From Chryseobacterium viscerum (lineage in GTDB: Bacteria; Bacteroidota; Bacteroidia; Flavobacteriales; Weeksellaceae): a DNA stretch of 64,000 bases. Shown here piece by piece: positions 60,000-64,000 of the stretch (position 1 is its first letter; each line of letters opens with the position of its first letter). Where the stretch lies: the NCBI RefSeq assembly GCF_002899945.2, contig NZ_PPEG02000009.1, positions 1 to 64,000 on the forward strand, read 5' to 3'. A program made the position numbers and the translations under genes. The notes below the pieces were generated by a model. The model did not search any database. It was not told the DNA's origin and was given only the letters and a program-made list of their open reading frames with translations.

Positions 60000-60028
60000 A
60001 ATAATCCATGCGTGAAACATGGATTATT
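60000..60028 (-). terminator. Terminator after the 264-residue protein gene
   Basis: The stem AATAATCCATG/CATGGATTATT with a 7-base loop has a T run on the minus strand, 32 bases beyond the stop at 60060. Confidence 0.88.
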
Positions 60029-60059
60029 GTATAGTCTGATTTATTTTTTATCGGAATTT

Positions 60060-60854
60060 TTAATTGCTGCTTACAACCTCCTGAAGATGTGAGCTTCTAA
60101 GTCTCTTCTGATAGATCGGCAGATATTTTTCAATAGGAATCTTTACTGCCTCAAAGTTACCAGCCAATACATAGGCCTGGATGTTTTCAGAGGTATAAAC
60201 GAACTGAAGGAAATTATCAATTAAATTCTCAGGAATTTTGAATCTTGTAAAATAGTCTTTTCCTAAATAATTTTTGATCTGGGCAACGGAGGTGTTCATT
60301 CTTTCGTAAGCCTGGTAACGCTGCTTTTTCTTTCTATCCCCGGAAAGAATATCATAGATGCTTTCAAGGCTGAAGGTCAATCCGCCATCTCGTAGTCCGG
60401 CAACAGGAAGTTCAGGTGGAGTTCCGTCACCTTTCGGTTCAGGAAGACCAATGACTTTCTTGAGCGCATATGCTTTATCTTCTTTTCTTAACGAATTTAC
60501 ATCATACCGTAGGTTTCCAGTAGGTTTGAACCTGCTGAGGACAATTTCCTGAATTTCATAATAGGCAATTTTAAGCTCAACCAGATTTTTCTGCGTCATC
60601 GATTGAGGAGTTAGCTTTATGTCTTTTCTTTCGGTAACAATAGAGGTAAACCGGATGACATCTCCAGGGTTAGCTGGAATCTTAAAATTACCATTGTAGT
60701 CCGTAAGAACGGTTTTTTGTATAGTCAGGTTCGTAACATATACCTGATTGAGATATAAAATAGAGTTGTCTCTCAGAAATACCTCTCCGGAATATATTTG
60801 TGCATTCATTTTTGCCAGAAAAACCAATAGCAGTAGAGTAAACAGTTTCTTCAT
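60060..60854 (-). CDS. Secreted protein with carboxypeptidase-regulatory-like domain
   Basis: The 264-residue product has a signal peptide at 1-18. An N-terminal carboxypeptidase-D regulatory-like beta-sandwich covers about 20-110 (YSGEVFLRDNSILYLNQVYV, TDYNGNFKIPANPGD). A helical C-terminal region (about 125-264) contains a short Pro/Gly-rich segment (GLPEPKGDGTPPELP). Bacteroidota envelope proteins with this domain often work in membrane biogenesis or surface binding. No closer family is recognised. A -7 element sits close upstream. Confidence 0.82.
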   Translation of the reverse strand: MKKLFTLLLLVFLAKMNAQIYSGEVFLRDNSILYLNQVYVTNLTIQKTVLTDYNGNFKIPANPGDVIRFTSIVTERKDIKLTPQSMTQKNLVELKIAYYEIQEIVLSRFKPTGNLRYDVNSLRKEDKAYALKKVIGLPEPKGDGTPPELPVAGLRDGGLTFSLESIYDILSGDRKKKQRYQAYERMNTSVAQIKNYLGKDYFTRFKIPENLIDNFLQFVYTSENIQAYVLAGNFEAVKIPIEKYLPIYQKRLRSSHLQEVVSSN

Positions 60855-60862
60855 ATAATGCG

Positions 60863-60870
60863 CAAAATTA
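60863..60870 (-). promoter_or_regulatory. -7 element (TAATTTTG) of the 264-residue protein gene
   Basis: The minus strand reads TAATTTTG, 9 bases before the ATG. Confidence 0.6.
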
Positions 60871-61000
60871 CATAGAAATATAGCAATTTTGCCTAATTAG
60901 ATGATGAATAGTGGTTAAAGTTATATTAAACTTTGGGATTTAATTGTTAAGGACTGTTAGAAACTTGTCATTAACTTAAAAAAATAAAGATTCAAATAAA

Positions 61001-61050
61001 AAACCGGAAGAAAAGTGTGCTGAGTTTTCAGTTATTCTTTCTTCCGGTTT
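61001..61050 (-). terminator. Terminator after the large surface protein gene
   Basis: The 13-base arms AAACCGGAAGAAA/TTTCTTCCGGTTT flank a 24-base loop. A T-rich tail follows on the minus strand, 8 bases beyond the stop at 61058. Confidence 0.85.
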
Positions 61051-61057
61051 CCTTGTC

Positions 61058-64000
61058 TTATCTGTGTTTTACCAATAGCCAGCTCGAATATTTTACCGTA
61101 AGAGCAGAGCCATACTCTGTCCAGGTGATAAAATACCAGTAAGTGGCTGTAGGAACATATCTTCCGCCTATTCTTCCATCCCAGGTATATCTGTTTTCGG
61201 GAGTTCCCCTGAAGACCTCAGCACCATACCTGTCAAAGATCCGGAATACAAGGTTTTCATTGGCCATGAGGGCAGAATAATCGATTCCCTCATTATAACC
61301 GTCTCCATTTGGAGTGATGGTGTTGATCAGATTGATAATGGCAAATGGTTTTTTGACTTCCTCACACATTTTAGAGTCTCTTACAAATACATTGTGAGCC
61401 CCTCTGGGTACGTTGTAAAAAACATTGGAACTCTGCCATATCACACCGTCCAAAGAATATTCATAAGGTGGTGTGCCTCCGCTTACTCCCACTTTTACTG
61501 TTGTTCCGTCGATTTCAATAGAAGTAATCACAGGAATTGGCAGTTCTGTAACGTTCACATACTGTTTGTAAACGCAGCCATTGAAGGTAAGCTCTACCCA
61601 ATAACTTCCCGGAGCAACATTGGTAATGGAAGGGGTGGTAGCTCCTGTACTCCATAAATACCTTTCGAATCCAGGGCCTGCATCTAAAGTAGTCGTTGTC
61701 TTTGGACAAATAGCTTTATCTTTTAATACATCCGATTTTTTAGGGATCTTAATATTGATTTTAAGGGTTGCCACTTCAGGACATACTCCATTTTTTTCAA
61801 AACGGATATAATATGTTTGAGAGGTTGTAATATTAACCGGTGAGGAGACGATATTCACATTGTTCTGAGCATCTGATAAAGTGGCGTGGAATGTGAAAGT
61901 AACATTAGGATCTAATGTAAACTGAGGGATAAACTGTGCTAAATTGACACTTTTTATTCCATCTAAATCATCATCACAAACACTTTCTGTAACAGATTTG
62001 GTGATTAATGGTACTTTAGCTCCGATACTGAACTGCAAAGGTTTGATCACAGCAGCACAGCCGTCCGGAGAATCTACTCTGATGTAAATAGTAGTTGTGG
62101 CTGTATAACTCCAGCTGTTAGGAAGCGTATTGATATTTCCTGCATTGGCATCCGCCAGGTTTGCATAATACCTTACATTGGTAAAGAAATTAGGATTATT
62201 GAGAACAAGAGGAGTAATATTAGGAAGGATAACAGTAACTGTTCCATCCAGGTTATCATCACAGAAAATACCATTGTAATTATCTAAAACAATCGCTTTA
62301 TTGAAAAGAGATAATGTGATTTGCGCTATACTTTTACATCCTATATTGTTTTTGACAACTGCATATATGATTGTACCATTGGGTGCAGTATAAGCTGTTG
62401 TATTGGTGATCAATGCTGTTGCGTTTTCATTCTGAGCATCCAAAAGAGTAGGGTAATAAGTAATCGTAACCGGTGAATTACTAGTAACGTTTGCTGTCGT
62501 GAGGTTGAAGGTTCCCTGTCCGTTTATGTCACAGGCCGTTAAGGTCGTATTCATGACAACAAGAGCCTGGATATTAATCGTAACGGTGATCGTTTCACAA
62601 TCAGGAAAGTCCGGATCATTTCCACAGAATGTATACGTGAATGTGTCCGTTCCTGATGTACCGGGAGTTGTCACGGTATAAGTAATGATCCCTGTCGTTG
62701 AATTGATCACTGCAGTACCCAATGCAGGTGCTGTTGTAATCGCTACAGTGCCCGGAGCAGGTGTTTGTGATGAAGTACTGAAAGCAGGTGTTATAGTCTG
62801 TGTAGTACATACATTGTAGGCTGCATTGGTCAGTTTTGTACAGTTAAGAACTTTAAGTTGTTCGGTGACTAATGGCGCACAGCTACCCATCGTTACAGAA
62901 CAGGTATAATATCCAGGTAGCGTAGGAGTGAATGAAGAAGCAGTAGCTCCCGGAATAAGTGATCCGTTTCTGTACCATTGATACGTATCATAGATAAGAG
63001 GATCTACGGTAAGAACTACCCCAGGAATACATCCGTCGCCTGATTTTAAAATAACGGGCTGTGTGGGGAAACCAGCGAAGAAACCTCCGTATCCTACGGC
63101 ATCACTTCCAGCAGTGATTCCTGCCATAATAGCTTTGTCTGAAACAACTGTAATGGTTCCCGTCACATTAGGAATTCCATAGGTTACCCAATTGGTGGTT
63201 CCTGTCATATTATAAGGACCTGTGATTGCAAGAGGCGTAGCACTGTTTACAGTAACGGTAGCTCCTCTTTCCGTAATAAGGTTGAGTTTTGTAGGAATGT
63301 TGAGACCTCCTGAAGGATTCCCATTGGAATGAACAAAATTTTCATTAATAAGTCCTAGTTCATTAATCTGTTTGGGAAGGTAGCAGTTCAAAGCCGGAAT
63401 AAAATTGAATCCTCCGGTAGCAGTTTCATTTCCCGAGTTGGAATCTCCTGCTAAAATCTGATAGACATAGGCATTTTTAGATGTTTTTAGATACAAATTA
63501 TAATGTCCGTTTCCCTGAAGGATATATTTGGAATCAGGTACAACATAATATTTTCCTGCATTGATGGTTGCAATAGGAGGAATTTCATTATTAACAAAGA
63601 TCTGGGTATTGTCTTCAGTAGCAATGACAACAGCACCCTCCATATTGGATCCTATGGGTCCGTTTCCTTTTACAAGAGCAAATTCATTCCCCAGTCTGTT
63701 GACAGGTACTGCCTGATCCATTAAAATGTCCGAACTGGAAGGAAAGTTTCCGGCATATTGTCCGTTAAAATTTCCATTGGTGATATTGACCGGTTTGTTT
63801 GAAATGATTTTTGAACCAATGAAGCCATCAAAATTTCCTGTTATATCTCCAACTCCATCAATAATATAAGATTGTCCTTTGTTTAAGGTGAAAGTCATTG
63901 TGGGATTTGTGGCTCCGGTCATCCCGTTGGAAAACTGAACGGTAGGAGTGTATCCGGAAATAGTAACGGTGGTATTATCTTCTGTTGCCAGTACGCTGGT
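61058..64000 (-). CDS. Large secreted surface protein with T9SS type B domain, N-terminus beyond the window
   Basis: At least 980 residues are visible, and the frame is open to the right edge, so the real start lies outside. The ATG at 63922 is internal: upstream codons (VLATEDNTTVTISGY) continue the fold. The N-terminal half (about 1-310) has repeats like VIATEDNTQIFVNN, resembling the IgGFc-binding-protein N-terminal domain. The middle holds Ig-like and SprB-like repeats with Asp/Asn-rich linkers (CDDDLDGIKSVNLAQF and similar). The C-terminus (about 885-980) is a gliding-motility type B sorting domain: TITPNGDGYNEGIDY, FRIFDRYGAEVF, TWDGR. It is exported by type IX, probably an adhesin or motility-linked surface protein. 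Confidence 0.93.
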   Translation of the reverse strand, partial: TSVLATEDNTTVTISGYTPTVQFSNGMTGATNPTMTFTLNKGQSYIIDGVGDITGNFDGFIGSKIISNKPVNITNGNFNGQYAGNFPSSSDILMDQAVPVNRLGNEFALVKGNGPIGSNMEGAVVIATEDNTQIFVNNEIPPIATINAGKYYVVPDSKYILQGNGHYNLYLKTSKNAYVYQILAGDSNSGNETATGGFNFIPALNCYLPKQINELGLINENFVHSNGNPSGGLNIPTKLNLITERGATVTVNSATPLAITGPYNMTGTTNWVTYGIPNVTGTITVVSDKAIMAGITAGSDAVGYGGFFAGFPTQPVILKSGDGCIPGVVLTVDPLIYDTYQWYRNGSLIPGATASSFTPTLPGYYTCSVTMGSCAPLVTEQLKVLNCTKLTNAAYNVCTTQTITPAFSTSSQTPAPGTVAITTAPALGTAVINSTTGIITYTVTTPGTSGTDTFTYTFCGNDPDFPDCETITVTINIQALVVMNTTLTACDINGQGTFNLTTANVTSNSPVTITYYPTLLDAQNENATALITNTTAYTAPNGTIIYAVVKNNIGCKSIAQITLSLFNKAIVLDNYNGIFCDDNLDGTVTVILPNITPLVLNNPNFFTNVRYYANLADANAGNINTLPNSWSYTATTTIYIRVDSPDGCAAVIKPLQFSIGAKVPLITKSVTESVCDDDLDGIKSVNLAQFIPQFTLDPNVTFTFHATLSDAQNNVNIVSSPVNITTSQTYYIRFEKNGVCPEVATLKINIKIPKKSDVLKDKAICPKTTTTLDAGPGFERYLWSTGATTPSITNVAPGSYWVELTFNGCVYKQYVNVTELPIPVITSIEIDGTTVKVGVSGGTPPYEYSLDGVIWQSSNVFYNVPRGAHNVFVRDSKMCEEVKKPFAIINLINTITPNGDGYNEGIDYSALMANENLVFRIFDRYGAEVFRGTPENRYTWDGRIGGRYVPTATYWYFITWTEYGSALTVKYSSWLLVKHR

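Noticed and set aside
63922..64000. Start of the large T9SS protein at 63922
   Set aside because: The frame stays open to the edge and the upstream codons continue the same repeat fold.

Overview
The window reads as chromosomal DNA of a Flavobacteriia member of the Bacteroidota, most likely Chryseobacterium or a close Weeksellaceae relative. The signs are AT-rich DNA, SusC/SusD pairs, type A and type B type-IX-secretion sorting domains, many promoters with the Bacteroidota -7 element TAnnTTTG, a GlmU-like fused nucleotidyltransferase/acetyltransferase of the Bacteroidota type, zinc-free L31, and a local family of paralogues resembling Chryseobacterium proteins. The genus is inferred from remembered gene families; no database search was done.

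Layout. 1-717: the 3' end of a 5S rRNA (end of an rRNA operon), its terminator, and a gene-free spacer with repeats. 718-6060: a compact five-gene minus-strand operon with two paralogous subunit-like secreted proteins, a two-Ig-domain PapD-like chaperone, a 917-residue outer-membrane barrel protein with Ig-like flanks, and a third small secreted protein. It looks like a chaperone/usher-type surface-fibre system that does not resemble the classical usher family, and it is the main candidate for something undescribed. 6248-24106: two SusC/SusD pairs, each followed by a secreted phosphohydrolase (phosphocholine-specific phospholipase C; a GDPD-like/alkaline phosphatase fusion), plus a PI-PLC lipoprotein, with an Omp85-family protein and an SDR dehydrogenase between. 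This looks like a phospholipid/phosphodiester scavenging region. 24441-34824: housekeeping genes (aroA, MazG-like, L31, GlmU-like, guaB) around an ECF sigma operon with a probable membrane anti-sigma and two DUF4252-type proteins. 35175-42422: exported proteins (M43 and M64 metalloproteases with T9SS tails, a tail-collar protein paired with another T9SS cargo), DUF4407 and ruvC. 42452-54688: 2H phosphoesterase, a PadR/membrane-protein pair, serine hydrolase, ATP-pyrophosphatase-like protein, small secreted or membrane proteins, the IcmF-type fused acyl-CoA mutase and a DUF3667 membrane protein. 55037-56829: rplM-rpsI-rpsB. 57089-59771: three paralogous secreted proteins around trmB. 60060-64000: a regulatory-domain protein and a large T9SS type-B surface protein that runs off the right edge.

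How the genes fit together. The dominant theme is the cell surface. TonB-dependent uptake pairs are coupled to periplasmic or surface phosphoesterases, several proteases and adhesin-like proteins are exported by the type IX system, and one putative fibre operon is present. The -7 element TAnnTTTG lies just upstream of many genes. In several cases it overlaps the most upstream possible start codon, so the start was moved downstream. I found no CRISPR array, insertion sequence, tRNA or recognisable phage-defence system.
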